A stretch of DNA of 37,401 nucleotides from Actinomycetes bacterium (GCA_023438885.1 JAEXPS010000030.1:1-37401); one strand, 5' to 3'; positions 15,357-23,700 are shown, numbered from the stretch's first letter. Numbers and translations: made by a program. The notes: generated by a model from the sequence alone, not told the origin.

Positions 15357-15857
15357 GTGACCGACGTTCCGCCCCGTGAGCGGCTGCACCACGGCCCCGG
15401 GGACGCCTGGGTGCAGTGCGCGTGCGGGCGCCGGCACTGGGGGCTGTTCGGTGCGGCCGGGCTGCTGCTGGTCCGTCGCGACCGCTCCGGTGCGCCAGCC
15501 GCCGTGTTGCTCCAGCACCGGGCGCTGTGGAGCGACCAGGGCGGCACGTGGGGGCTGCCGGGAGGCGCGCGCCAGCCGGGCGAGTCCGCGGTCGACGCGG
15601 CGCTCCGCGAGGCTCACGAGGAGGCGGGCGTCGACCCGCGCGCCGTCGGCGTGCGGGGCTCGTCCGTGCTCTCGCACCCCGACTGGTCGTACACCACGGT
15701 GATCGCCGACGAACTCACCCTTGTGGAGCCGGCCGCGACGGATGCCGAGAGCCTCGAGGTGACGTGGGTGCCCGTGCCCGACGTCGCCCGCCTCCCGCTC
15801 CACCCGTCCTTCGCAGACGCCTGGCCCGCGCTCGTCGCCCGCTTCACGACGACCTGA
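15357..15857 (+). CDS. NUDIX hydrolase
   Basis: A 166-residue hydrolase of nucleoside diphosphates linked to another moiety. The complete Nudix box spans residues 70-92 (G-x5-E-x7-REA-x-EE-x-GV). The N-terminus has the actinobacterial CACGRRHWGLFGAAGLLLV motif (C21, C23, H27), whose role is not known to me. The substrate is unassigned. The GTG at 15357 is chosen because of the -10 element; the frame stays open upstream through the accA-like relic, so an older, longer reading frame may once have existed. Confidence 0.85.
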   Translation: MTDVPPRERLHHGPGDAWVQCACGRRHWGLFGAAGLLLVRRDRSGAPAAVLLQHRALWSDQGGTWGLPGGARQPGESAVDAALREAHEEAGVDPRAVGVRGSSVLSHPDWSYTTVIADELTLVEPAATDAESLEVTWVPVPDVARLPLHPSFADAWPALVARFTTT

Positions 15858-15883
15858 CAACCCCGTTCGCCTGCCCACGCCAG

Positions 15884-17365
15884 TCAGGCGGCGTACCGGG
15901 GGGTGCCGTCGCCGGGGTCGTTGTCGGCGTCGTCGGCGTCGTTGACGCGGGCGTCACCGGCCACGCCGGTGTCGAGTGGACTGGCTGGTGGTCGGCCGGG
16001 TGGTCCGGCTGCGGGCAGGGCTTCGCCGTAGAGCCGTCCATCGGGGTGTCGGTGTTCGTAGCTGCCGTCACGGTTCTTGGTGACGGTGAGGTTGAGCCGG
16101 TGGATCTCGTGGTGGTGGAAGGAGCACTCGGGGGCCAGGTTCGCGTAGTCGGTGGGGCCCGCGTGCTCCCACCAGTGCATGTGGTGCAGCTCGGTGTAGC
16201 GCAGCGGGATCGTGCAGGCTCCCACCGAGCAGGTGGCCTGGCCGCTGGCCAGCAGGGCGAGCCAGTGCTTACGGGCGAAGAACCGTTCCTTCATGCCCAG
16301 GTCGAGGACCTGGCCGGTGGCGTCGAGCACGGCCCGGGTCAGCTGGCAGTCGCACAGCGCTCGACCTACCTCCGAGGCCGGCCAGGCGTGCCCGTCCTCG
16401 TCGCACACGGGCGGCACCGCCTGCAGCCGGGCAGCCACGTCGGCAGCAGATCCAGGTGGCGACAGCAGTGCAGCCGCGCCGTCCGCCCCAGGCCCCGCGG
16501 CGCCGACGGCTGCGGTCTGGCGGGTGGCGCGCAACGCGATCCAGGTGGCTTCGCTCAAGGTGAGCACGGCCTGCACGGGAGCGATGGCGTCGGGGACGGT
16601 GGCCTTGTCGGTCAGGACGTGACGGGCCATCGCACTGAACGCGTCGAGCATCCGCTGCTCGCGCGAGCGGGCGTCATCGGCGGCCGGTCGCGGGCACAAC
16701 GCGTCGATCGCCTTGGCCAGCTCCCGACCCGCCACCGCGTCCATCCGCGCCTTGATGTCGGTGCCGCCGGCGTGGTGCGTGATGTGCAGGTACCGACCCG
16801 CGCGCTGCGCCTCGTGCTCGCGCTGCCGCGCGGCCGGGTCCAGTGACGCCGACAGCTGCTTGAGCGCGGTGCCGAAGTGCTGAGCATCCAGCCGGCCCGC
16901 CAGCTCCACCAGCTGAGCCTGGCCCTCCACGCTGCCCACGTGCTGCGCCAGCACCGGCGAGGTCTCCGCCGCCCGGGTGATCTGCGCCAGATGCTTCGCC
17001 GTCACCGGACCATCGACCAGCGCCTCGGCCACCAGGGGCATCGCCGCCAACGTCGCGGCCTGCCCCACCGCCGTCAACCCCGCACCACGACCCTGACGCG
17101 AGACCCGGCCCACGAACCCGGCCACATCCCGATCCCCCGCCACCGACCACGTCCCAGCCCGCGACTCCGCCGTGATCACCTTGCATCGGATCGCGGTCAG
17201 CACCCGCTCGTGACGATCCAGCCACGCCAGGACAGCCACCCGCGTCGGCCCGTCCCACGAGGCGGCTTCGTCGGCCAGCGCCAACGCATCACCCGCGGCG
17301 GCCTCCACCGCGGCGAATGCCGCCGGCACCACGGCAGCAGGCGTGCGCGGCGAGCCGTGTTCCAT
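15884..17365 (-). CDS. DUF222 / HNH endonuclease (13E12 repeat family)
   Basis: A 493-residue protein with an N-terminal DUF222 region (about 1-330, helical, with GTALKQLSASLDPAARQREHEAQRAGRYLHI) and a C-terminal HNH nuclease motif (about 385-425: RYTELHHMHWWEHAGPTDYANLAPECSFHHHEIH). It is the actinobacterial 13E12/REP13E12-type family, multi-copy in many genomes and of unresolved function; homing or repair-associated cleavage is suggested. The C-terminal ~30 residues are low-complexity and acidic (NDADDADNDPGDG). An SOS box overlaps its transcription start. The ATG at 17365 follows an AGGGGG site; an in-frame ATG at 17398, two bases from the SOS box, is the alternative. Confidence 0.85.
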   Translation of the reverse strand: MEHGSPRTPAAVVPAAFAAVEAAAGDALALADEAASWDGPTRVAVLAWLDRHERVLTAIRCKVITAESRAGTWSVAGDRDVAGFVGRVSRQGRGAGLTAVGQAATLAAMPLVAEALVDGPVTAKHLAQITRAAETSPVLAQHVGSVEGQAQLVELAGRLDAQHFGTALKQLSASLDPAARQREHEAQRAGRYLHITHHAGGTDIKARMDAVAGRELAKAIDALCPRPAADDARSREQRMLDAFSAMARHVLTDKATVPDAIAPVQAVLTLSEATWIALRATRQTAAVGAAGPGADGAAALLSPPGSAADVAARLQAVPPVCDEDGHAWPASEVGRALCDCQLTRAVLDATGQVLDLGMKERFFARKHWLALLASGQATCSVGACTIPLRYTELHHMHWWEHAGPTDYANLAPECSFHHHEIHRLNLTVTKNRDGSYEHRHPDGRLYGEALPAAGPPGRPPASPLDTGVAGDARVNDADDADNDPGDGTPRYAA

Positions 17366-17400
17366 CGTCGCGCACCCCCTGCACCCAACCCTGACCATCG

Positions 17401-17416
17401 TCGAACGCGTGTTCGA
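17401..17416 (-). promoter_or_regulatory. LexA SOS box controlling the HNH gene
   Basis: TCGAACGCGTGTTCGA fits the actinobacterial LexA consensus TCGAACRNNYGTTCGA at every position. It lies immediately downstream of the -10, across the expected start site of the HNH transcript. Confidence 0.85.
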
Positions 17417-17445
17417 AGACTACTCGATGAGTCCCCGCAGCGCAA
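17417..17445 (-). promoter_or_regulatory. Promoter of HNH gene
   Basis: On the minus strand TTGCGC (17445-17440), a 17-base spacer and TAGTCT (17422-17417) form a sigma70-like promoter directly abutting the SOS box. Confidence 0.6.
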
Positions 17446-17595
17446 CCCACGAACACCCTCTGACCTGCGCGAACGTTGTGCACAGCCGTCTCCAAAGGGC
17501 GGGCTGTGGACGGCTCACCCGCGCCGCGGACACAGGCTTCGGCAGCCGCGCCCGCTCCCGCGCGCCCCTGGTCACGCCCCACCACAACCCCCCGC

Positions 17596-17601
17596 TACCC
17601 T
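17596..17601 (+). promoter_or_regulatory. -10 element of leaderless pnp
   Basis: TACCCT, six bases before the ATG at 17608. It rejects the longer frame starting at 17476. Confidence 0.6.
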
Positions 17602-17607
17602 CGCTCC

Positions 17608-18447
17608 ATGACCGCAACGCTCCCGCTGGACGACCCGCTTGCCGATCCCTTCGTCGTCGCCCGCGAGGCGGCAGAGGTGATCGCACAGCGCACCGGCGTC
17701 GCCAGCCACGACGTCGCGCTCGTCCTCGGCTCAGGCTGGGGCGGGGCCGCCGACCTGCTCGGCGAGGAGGTGGCCCGGCTCGACGCGCACGAGATTCCCG
17801 GCTTCACCGCCCCCGCGGTCGTCGGCCACCACGGCACCATCCGCTCCATCCGCTTCGTGGCCGACGACGGCGCCACCAAGCACGCCCTGGTGCTCGGCTC
17901 GCGCACCCACCTCTACGAGGGCCGGGGCGTGCGCCGCGTCGTGCACGGCGTGCGCACCGCGGCCGCGGCCGGCGTCTCCACCCTCGTGCTGACCAACGGC
18001 TGCGGCGGCGTCGACCCGGCCTGGGGCCCAGGCACCCCGGTACTGATCAGCGACCACATCAACCTCACGGCGGTCTCGCCGCTCGAGGGCGCCACCTTCG
18101 TCGACCTCACCGACGTCTACTCCCCCCGCCTACGCGACATCGCCCGCGAGGTGGATCCCACCCTCGACGAGGGCGTCTACGTGCAGTTCCGTGGCCCGCA
18201 CTACGAGACGCCGGCCGAGGTGCAGATGGCCGCACGGCTCGGGGGCCATCTGGTCGGCATGTCCACCACGCTCGAGGCGATCGCCGCGCGCCACGTCGGC
18301 ATGGAGATCCTCGGCGTCTCGCTGGTGACCAATCACGCGGCCGGCATCACCGGCGAGAAGCTCTCCCACGAGGAGGTCCTCGCTGCGGGCGCCGCCGCCG
18401 GCCCGCGGATCAGCGAGCTCCTGGCGCGGGTGATCCGCCGTTTCTGA
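17608..18447 (+). CDS. Purine nucleoside phosphorylase
   Basis: Phosphorolyses purine (deoxy)ribonucleosides to base and (deoxy)ribose-1-phosphate. The 279-residue product is of the trimeric PNP/MTAP type: phosphate loop LGSGWGG (40-46), GSRTHLYEGRG, LTNGCGG, FRGPHYETPAEVQMAARLG and LGVSLVTNHAAGI, whose asparagine contacts the purine. It is the counterpart of mycobacterial Rv3307 and, as there, is close to a phosphohexomutase gene (19834) and the add/deoA/cdd genes. Its product can feed the deoC step encoded at 21562. Confidence 0.92.
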   Translation: MTATLPLDDPLADPFVVAREAAEVIAQRTGVASHDVALVLGSGWGGAADLLGEEVARLDAHEIPGFTAPAVVGHHGTIRSIRFVADDGATKHALVLGSRTHLYEGRGVRRVVHGVRTAAAAGVSTLVLTNGCGGVDPAWGPGTPVLISDHINLTAVSPLEGATFVDLTDVYSPRLRDIAREVDPTLDEGVYVQFRGPHYETPAEVQMAARLGGHLVGMSTTLEAIAARHVGMEILGVSLVTNHAAGITGEKLSHEEVLAAGAAAGPRISELLARVIRRF

Positions 18448-18464
18448 GACGCCTGACGAACCCA

Positions 18465-18488
18465 CGGCGACCGTCGTCGGGATCGCCG
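18465..18488 (+). terminator. Weak hairpin after pnp
   Basis: CGGCGA and TCGCCG arms around a 12-base loop, 17 bases after the pnp stop. The 277-bp spacer 18448-18724 holds nothing else convincing. Its codon-position composition is not that of a gene, although a TTG-initiated frame stays open from 18587. Confidence 0.3.
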
Positions 18489-18724
18489 AGAAGATCGCAA
18501 CGGCATGAGGCAGGTCGGTAATGCCCAAAGCAGGCTCCGGCGGGCGCGCTACCGAGTAGCGTCGCGGTCGGGCACCACTCGCGCCTTTGCGGGGATGCAG
18601 CGGGGCGTGCCCAACCGATGCGCGTCCGAACTCACCACGGCGGTGCGGATTGACGAGCGAGACGGATCTCCCAGCGGGCACGCCATCTGGCGGAGCCCCC
18701 GCTCGGAGGGGACGGTCAGCGGAG

Positions 18725-18976
18725 GTGATCGCGACGTGCGTCCTCTGGGGACCGTTCCTGCTCGTGGTCGCGCTCCTGTACGCGGTTGATCCCACGTGGA
18801 CCGACCCTGACCAGTGCGACTCGGTCTGCCTCGGAGTACCCAACCTGGCCGCAAACGTGCTGTGGTTCTTCGGACCGCCGCTCCTCATCCTCAACGTCGT
18901 CGTGATCCTCGTGATCCGCCTGATCCGCAGGCTGAGTATCAACCGGGCGGAACGGACAGCGGCGCCCCGGATCTGA
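18725..18976 (+). CDS. Small hypothetical membrane protein
   Basis: An 83-residue protein of unknown function with two hydrophobic segments (about 2-21 and 42-66). The loop between them contains two cysteines (DQCDSVC, residues 31 and 35), and a basic tail (RLIRRLSINRAERT) suggests a cytoplasmic C-terminus. From GTG 18725 onward the third-codon positions become strongly G/C, whereas the open frame upstream to TTG 18587 has many A/T-ending codons, so the short form is chosen. GGAG abuts the GTG too closely to be an ideal ribosome site. It converges on the TetR gene. Confidence 0.5.
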   Translation: MIATCVLWGPFLLVVALLYAVDPTWTDPDQCDSVCLGVPNLAANVLWFFGPPLLILNVVVILVIRLIRRLSINRAERTAAPRI

Positions 18977-18994
18977 GGGGCGACGTCGCGCCCG

Positions 18995-19675
18995 TCAGGC
19001 CGCGCCGGCCACCACCCGGATCTCCCCGGAGACCGCCTGCTCCCCGAACGCGTCCCGGGTCACGGTGTGGAGCCCGATGCGCCGCCCGAGCGGCGCCGCC
19101 GCGTCGATCAGCGTGCGCCACATCACCGCGAGCCGTGCGTACAGGTCCGCCCGCCCGGTGAGCACCGCGGACATCGTGTGCACGCCGGTGAAGTAGGGCA
19201 CGAACGTCGCCCCGAGCTCGCCCGGGTCCAGCCGGTCGGAGACGTCGCCGGCTTCCTGCGCCCGCGCGAACAGCCCGGAGACGTGCTCGATCCACCCCCG
19301 GTACTGCTCCGCGACGGCCTCGTCGAACGGCCCCAGCTCCATCGTCAGCCGCACTCCGGCCCGTACGGTCGGGTCGGCACCCAGCATCTGGTCGGCGATC
19401 TCCCGCGAGCCGTGGATCAGCGCCTCGAGCGGCCCGTGCCGCAGCAGCGCCCGGTCCAGCGTCGCGACCATCCGGCGGTTCTGCTCCACGACCACCGCGA
19501 GCGCCAGGTCGTCCTTGCGGCGGAACTGCGACGTGAGGACCGCCAGGTCGGTGCCGGCGGCGGTCGCGATCTGCCGGCAGGACGCCGCCGCGTAGCCGCC
19601 GGTGTCGAACGCCCGCGCCGCGGCCTCGATGAGTGCGCGACGGTACTCGCCGCCCCGCGCGGTTCGTGCTGCCAT
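18995..19675 (-). CDS. TetR family transcriptional regulator
   Basis: A 226-residue regulator with an N-terminal helix-turn-helix of TetR type (about 12-58: ALIEAAARAFDTGGYAAASCRQIATAAGTDLAVLTSQFRRKDDL). The ligand-binding domain (MELGPFDEAVAEQYRGWIEHVSGLFARAQEAGDV) has no recognisable ligand signature. The ATG at 19675 is preceded by GAGAGG. Divergent from the phosphohexomutase gene across 158 bp, so that gene and the regulator itself are the obvious candidate targets. Confidence 0.85.
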   Translation of the reverse strand: MAARTARGGEYRRALIEAAARAFDTGGYAAASCRQIATAAGTDLAVLTSQFRRKDDLALAVVVEQNRRMVATLDRALLRHGPLEALIHGSREIADQMLGADPTVRAGVRLTMELGPFDEAVAEQYRGWIEHVSGLFARAQEAGDVSDRLDPGELGATFVPYFTGVHTMSAVLTGRADLYARLAVMWRTLIDAAAPLGRRIGLHTVTRDAFGEQAVSGEIRVVAGAA

Positions 19676-19719
19676 GGACGTGCCTCTCGCTCGCGCGTCT
19701 CGTCTCGTCGGACGCGTCG

Positions 19720-19740
19720 AACGTAGCCGGATATGCCCGG
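19720..19740 (-). promoter_or_regulatory. Candidate TetR-gene promoter and operator
   Basis: The minus strand has TACGTT (19725-19720) as a possible -10. Just upstream is CCGGGCATATCCGG (19740-19727), a CCGG-N6-CCGG partial palindrome and the most AT-containing spot in the divergent region. Tentative. Confidence 0.3.
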
Positions 19741-19819
19741 TTTGCGCGCTTCTGTCCTGGTTCTTCACCCGCCATCGGCGCCCACATCACCCGTCCGGCG
19801 CAACCACCCCCGAGGTGGG

Positions 19820-19825
19820 TAGCGT
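19820..19825 (+). promoter_or_regulatory. -10 element of phosphohexomutase gene
   Basis: TAGCGT, eight bases before the ATG at 19834. Confidence 0.45.
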
Positions 19826-19833
19826 TCGGTCCC

Positions 19834-21555
19834 ATGACTGGCAAGCACGCCTGGGACCCCACGACGGTCAAGGCCTGGATCGACGACGACCCCGACACCG
19901 CCACGGCCGACGAGCTCGGCTCGCTGCTGAGCGCCGCCACCGACGGCGACGACCTCGCCCGCTCGGAGCTCGTGGACCGCTTCTGCGGGCTGCTGCAGTT
20001 CGGCACCGCCGGCCTGCGCGGCGCCCTCGGCGGCGGGCCCAACCGGATGAACCGCGCGGTCGTCATCCGCGCCGCCGCGGGCATCGGCGCCTACCTGACC
20101 GCGCAGCTGGACGGCGCGCCCGCGAAGGTCGTCATCGGCTTCGACGCCCGTCACCGCTCCGCCGACTTCGCCACCGACTCCGCCGCGGTCCTGGTCGCCG
20201 CCGGCCACGAGGTGCTGCTCATGCCGCGCCCCCTGCCCACTCCGGTGCTGGCCTTCGCGGTCCGTGACCTCGGTGCCGACGCCGGCATCATGGTCACCGC
20301 CTCGCACAACCCCGCCGCCGACAACGGCTACAAGGTCTATCTCGGCGGCCGCGTCGTCACGGACTCGGGCCAGGGCGCACAGATCGTCCCCCCGATGGAC
20401 AGCGACATCGCCGAGCGCATCGCCGCGGTTCCCTCGGTCGCGTCCGTGGCGCGCGCCGACGAGGGCTGGACCGTGCTCGACGAGTCGGTCGTCGACGCGT
20501 ACGCCGCCGCGGTCGGTTCTCTCGTCGCGCACGACGAGCCCACGCTCGCCCGCGCCGCAGCGCTGAAGATCGTCCTGACGCCGATGCACGGCGTCGGCGG
20601 CGCGGTCGCCCAGCGCGTGCTCGCCGAGGGGGGCTTCACCGACGTCACCCTCGTCGAGAAGCAGGCCGAGCCCGACCCGGACTTCCCCACCGTCGCGTTC
20701 CCCAACCCGGAGGAGCCGGGCGCGCTCGACCTCGCCCTCGAGCTGGCGCGCTCGTCGGGCGCGGACCTCGTGCTCGCCCTCGACCCGGACGCGGACCGCT
20801 GCTCCGCAGCGGTGGTCGACCAGCACACCGGCGACTGGCGCCAGCTGCACGGCGACGAGGTGGGCGCCCTGCTCGGCGAGGAGGTGGCGGCCGCGGCCGG
20901 CGAGGGCACGCTTGCCGCCTCGATCGTCTCCTCGCGCCTGCTGTCCCGGATCGCGGCCGCACACGGCCTCGGCTTCGCCGCGACCCTGACGGGCTTCAAG
21001 TGGATCGCCCGCACCGAAGGCCTGGTGTTCGGCTACGAGGAGGCCCTCGGCTACTGCGTCGCGCCCGCCCTGGTGCGCGACAAGGACGGCATCTCGGCCG
21101 CGCTGAAGATCGCCACCCTCGCCGCACGGCTCAAGGCAGAAAGGCGGGGGCTCGTCGCGGCGCTCGACGACCTCGCCCGCACCCACGGGCTCTACCTCAC
21201 CGGCCAGGTCTCGGCGCGGTTCGACGACCCCGCCGCGATCGCCGCGGTGGTGGACCGGCTGCGGACCGACGCCCCCACCGTGCTCGCCGGCTCGCCGGTC
21301 AGCACCGTCACCGACCTCTCGTCGGGCGTGGACGGGCTGCTGCCCACCGACGGCTTCCGCCTGTTCACGGAGGCGGACGACCGCGTCGTCGTGCGCCCCA
21401 GCGGCACGGAGCCGAAGGTGAAGTGCTACCTCGAGGTCGTGGTGCCCCTGGCACCCGACGCGCCCGACGAGGCCGTCAGCGCGGCGCGTGCGGCCGCCCG
21501 CGCCCGCCTCGACGAGGTGGCGGGCGACGTGCGGACCGCGCTCGGCCTACCCTGA
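19834..21555 (+). CDS. Phospho-sugar mutase (alpha-D-phosphohexomutase family)
   Basis: A 573-residue member of the phosphoglucomutase/phosphomannomutase superfamily. Phosphoserine S157 lies in TASHNPAADNGYKVY, the Mg2+ loop is ALDPDADRC, the sugar-binding loop is GYEEALGY and the phosphate-binding loop is RPSGTEPKVKCYLEV. The length matches the long phosphopentomutase/PGM2-like branch (mycobacterial PmmB, Rv3308). Location between pnp and the nucleoside catabolic cluster suggests it isomerises ribose- or deoxyribose-1-phosphate to the 5-phosphate. Activity on glucose or mannose phosphates is equally possible from sequence. It ends six bases from the convergent deoC. Confidence 0.88.
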   Translation: MTGKHAWDPTTVKAWIDDDPDTATADELGSLLSAATDGDDLARSELVDRFCGLLQFGTAGLRGALGGGPNRMNRAVVIRAAAGIGAYLTAQLDGAPAKVVIGFDARHRSADFATDSAAVLVAAGHEVLLMPRPLPTPVLAFAVRDLGADAGIMVTASHNPAADNGYKVYLGGRVVTDSGQGAQIVPPMDSDIAERIAAVPSVASVARADEGWTVLDESVVDAYAAAVGSLVAHDEPTLARAAALKIVLTPMHGVGGAVAQRVLAEGGFTDVTLVEKQAEPDPDFPTVAFPNPEEPGALDLALELARSSGADLVLALDPDADRCSAAVVDQHTGDWRQLHGDEVGALLGEEVAAAAGEGTLAASIVSSRLLSRIAAAHGLGFAATLTGFKWIARTEGLVFGYEEALGYCVAPALVRDKDGISAALKIATLAARLKAERRGLVAALDDLARTHGLYLTGQVSARFDDPAAIAAVVDRLRTDAPTVLAGSPVSTVTDLSSGVDGLLPTDGFRLFTEADDRVVVRPSGTEPKVKCYLEVVVPLAPDAPDEAVSAARAAARARLDEVAGDVRTALGLP

Positions 21556-21561
21556 CGGTCG

Positions 21562-22302
21562 TCAGTAGGACGTGTCCGCGGGCTCCTCGTGACCGTCCTC
21601 GAGGCCGGCCAGCACGGCCGCGGTCGCCGACAGGCCGAGCCGCGTCGCGCCGGCGTTGATCATCGCCAGGGCGTCCGTCGCGGTGCGGATGCCGCCGGAG
21701 GCCTTGATCCCCAGGCGCCCGCCGACGGTGCCGGCCATGATGCCCACGGCCCGCACCGTCGCGCCGCCCGCCGGGTGGAAGCCGGTCGACGTCTTGACGT
21801 AGTCGGCCCCCGCCGCGGCCGCGGCCCGGCAGGACTCGATGATCTCGTGGTCGGACAGAGCCGCCGTCTCGAGGATCACCTTGAGCACCACCGGCCGGGG
21901 CGCGGCGGCCCGGACCGCGGCGATGTCCGCCTGCACGTCCTCGAACCGGCGCTCCTTGGCGGCGCCGATGTCGATGACCATGTCGAGCTCGTCGGCCCCG
22001 TTCGCGACTGCCTGGGCGGCCTCCGCGGCCTTGGTCTCGCTCGTGTGCTTGCCCGAGGGGAAGCCGATCACCGTGGCGACCTTCACCAGCTTGGCGCCGT
22101 TCTCGTCCACCGGGACGTCGAACGGCAGGAACGACGGCGAGAGGCACACCGAGTACGCGCCGAGCCGGACGGCCTCGGCGACGGCCTTCGCGGCGTCCGC
22201 CCTCGTCGCCTCGGGCTTGAGCATCGTGTGGTCCACGAAACTGGCGAGCCCGTGCGCGTCCAAGGGGCGGTGGGTGCTCTCGAGGGTGATGTTCCTGGTC
22301 AT
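21562..22302 (-). CDS. deoC: Deoxyribose-phosphate aldolase
   Basis: Cleaves 2-deoxyribose-5-phosphate to acetaldehyde and glyceraldehyde-3-phosphate. The 246-residue class I aldolase has FVDHTMLKPEAT at the start, D107 in ELDMVIDIG, K141 in VVLKVILET and Schiff-base K170 in DYVKTSTGF. The ATG overlaps the add stop (ATGA) and also has GGGAGG eight bases upstream. It is the last gene of the nucleoside cluster. The acetaldehyde it yields is the intermediate that AdhE also handles. Confidence 0.95.
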   Translation of the reverse strand: MTRNITLESTHRPLDAHGLASFVDHTMLKPEATRADAAKAVAEAVRLGAYSVCLSPSFLPFDVPVDENGAKLVKVATVIGFPSGKHTSETKAAEAAQAVANGADELDMVIDIGAAKERRFEDVQADIAAVRAAAPRPVVLKVILETAALSDHEIIESCRAAAAAGADYVKTSTGFHPAGGATVRAVGIMAGTVGGRLGIKASGGIRTATDALAMINAGATRLGLSATAAVLAGLEDGHEEPADTSY

Positions 22303-23450
22303 GCCACATGCCTCCCGCTACCTGCCCGGGCGTACCCGGGAGTGATGATCTCGTCGATGAGTGCGGTTCGTGCGTCCTGGTGGACGAACGCTTGGGTGGC
22401 GGCGGTCAGCGTGACCTGCCGCAGGTCCGCCAGGTCCCAGTCCGCGTGCTCGACGAGCGCGGCGAACTCCGCGCTCATCGAGGTGCCGGACTGCAGGCGG
22501 TTGTCGGTGTTGACCGTCACGGCGAAGCCGAGCCGGAGCAGCCGGGTGATCGGGTGCGCGGCGATCGAGGCCGCGCCACCGGTGTGCACGTTGGACGTCG
22601 GCGCGACCTCGAGCGCCACGCGCCGGTCGCGCACCCAGTGGGCCAGGGGTCCGAGCGTGCCGTCGGGCGCGACGTCGTCGGCGATCCGCACGCCGTGACC
22701 CAGGCGCAGGGCGCCGACCCGCAGTGCCCCGGCGATCGACGCGAGCCCGTCCGCCTCGCCGGCGTGGACCGTCGCCGGCATCCAGGCGTCGCGCAGGACC
22801 GTGAAGGCCTCGGCGTGCCGGTCCGGTGGGAACCCGACCTCGGGCCCGGCGATGTCGAAGCCGACGACGCCGCGGTCCCGGTTGGCCACCGCGAGCGCGG
22901 CGACCTCGTCCCAGCGGTCGGCCTGCCGCATCGCCGTCAGCAGGGCGCGGACCTCGATCCGCCGGCCCCGCTCCGCGGCGGCAGCCATGCCGTCGTCGAA
23001 CCCCTGGAGAACGGCGTCCACCACTTGCTGGAGCCTCAGCCCTCGCTGCGTGTGCAGCTCGGGGGCGAACCGGGACTCCGCGTACACCACGCCGTCGTCG
23101 GCCAGGTCCTCCGCGGCCTCCCGGGCCACGCGCCGCAGGGCGTCAGCCGTCTGCATCACACCGGCGGTGTGCGCGAAGGTCTCGAGGTAGCGCTCCAGCG
23201 AACCGGAGTTCGCCGCGGCGACGAACCACGCGCCCAGCTCGGCCGGGTCGGTGGTGGGCAGCCGGTGGCCCAGGGCGGCGGCCAGCTCGACGACGGTCGC
23301 CGGACGCACGCCGCCGTCCAGATGGTCGTGGAGCAGCACCTTCGGCAGGTCGGGGATCGAGTCCAGCAGGTCCCGCCGCCGGTCTGAGCCGGCAGGCGGG
23401 ACCGGGAAGGAGTCCTCGGGGGACTCCATCGCATCCGCCTGGCTCGTCAT
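22299..23450 (-). CDS. add: Adenosine deaminase
   Basis: Deaminates (deoxy)adenosine to (deoxy)inosine, the substrate for the pnp product. The 383-residue protein has the metal motif HDHLDGG (H41, H43), HAGEADG with the catalytic glutamate, RLGHGVRI, EVAPTSNVHTG and TVNTDNRLQSGTS with the catalytic aspartate. The start is fixed by a TACGGT -10 six bases upstream (23457-23462), so add-deoC has its own promoter inside the cluster. The preceding ORF ends 19 bases upstream. Confidence 0.93.
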   Translation of the reverse strand: MTSQADAMESPEDSFPVPPAGSDRRRDLLDSIPDLPKVLLHDHLDGGVRPATVVELAAALGHRLPTTDPAELGAWFVAAANSGSLERYLETFAHTAGVMQTADALRRVAREAAEDLADDGVVYAESRFAPELHTQRGLRLQQVVDAVLQGFDDGMAAAAERGRRIEVRALLTAMRQADRWDEVAALAVANRDRGVVGFDIAGPEVGFPPDRHAEAFTVLRDAWMPATVHAGEADGLASIAGALRVGALRLGHGVRIADDVAPDGTLGPLAHWVRDRRVALEVAPTSNVHTGGAASIAAHPITRLLRLGFAVTVNTDNRLQSGTSMSAEFAALVEHADWDLADLRQVTLTAATQAFVHQDARTALIDEIITPGYARAGSGRHVA

Positions 23451-23456
23451 CTCACC

Positions 23457-23462
23457 ACCGTA
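23457..23462 (-). promoter_or_regulatory. Internal leaderless promoter for add-deoC
   Basis: TACGGT on the minus strand, six bases before the ATG at 23450. Confidence 0.55.
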
Positions 23463-23469
23463 GTCGCCG

Positions 23470-23700
23470 TCAGTCCGCGTCTGGCTCGTCGTCGAGTGGG
23501 ACCTCGGTGTCCTGGTCCACGACGTCGCCCTCGGTCGCCCGGCCGTCCCGGTCGGCCCTGGGGAAACCCGGCGCGTACTCCTCCGGGTCCGCGGGGGGCT
23601 CCTTCTGGTCCGCCTCGTCACCGAGCCGCAGCGGCTCGTCGGGCTCCACCGGCACGAGGCCGGCATCCCGCCATGCGTCGGGTCCCGGAACGGTGCTCAT
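23470..23700 (-). CDS. Small acidic hypothetical protein
   Basis: A 76-residue, very acidic, proline-containing protein (VPVEPDEPLRLGDEADQKEPPADPEEYAPGFP ... DVVDQDTEVPLDDEPDAD). It has no hydrophobic segment and no domain I recognise, and is probably disordered. The ATG at 23700 has AGGAAGG seven bases upstream, so it is likely translated. It sits between deoA and add on the same strand, after a 111-base gap from deoA. The link to nucleoside metabolism is positional only. Confidence 0.65.
   Translation of the reverse strand: MSTVPGPDAWRDAGLVPVEPDEPLRLGDEADQKEPPADPEEYAPGFPRADRDGRATEGDVVDQDTEVPLDDEPDAD

Noticed and set aside
17476..17607. Longer pnp start at 17476
   Set aside because: The extension is not family-like, and the TACCCT -10 sits six bases before ATG 17608.
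18587..18724. Upstream coding extension of the small membrane protein from TTG 18587
   Set aside because: Third-codon positions are A/T-rich and the sequence is not protein-like compared with the part after 18725.
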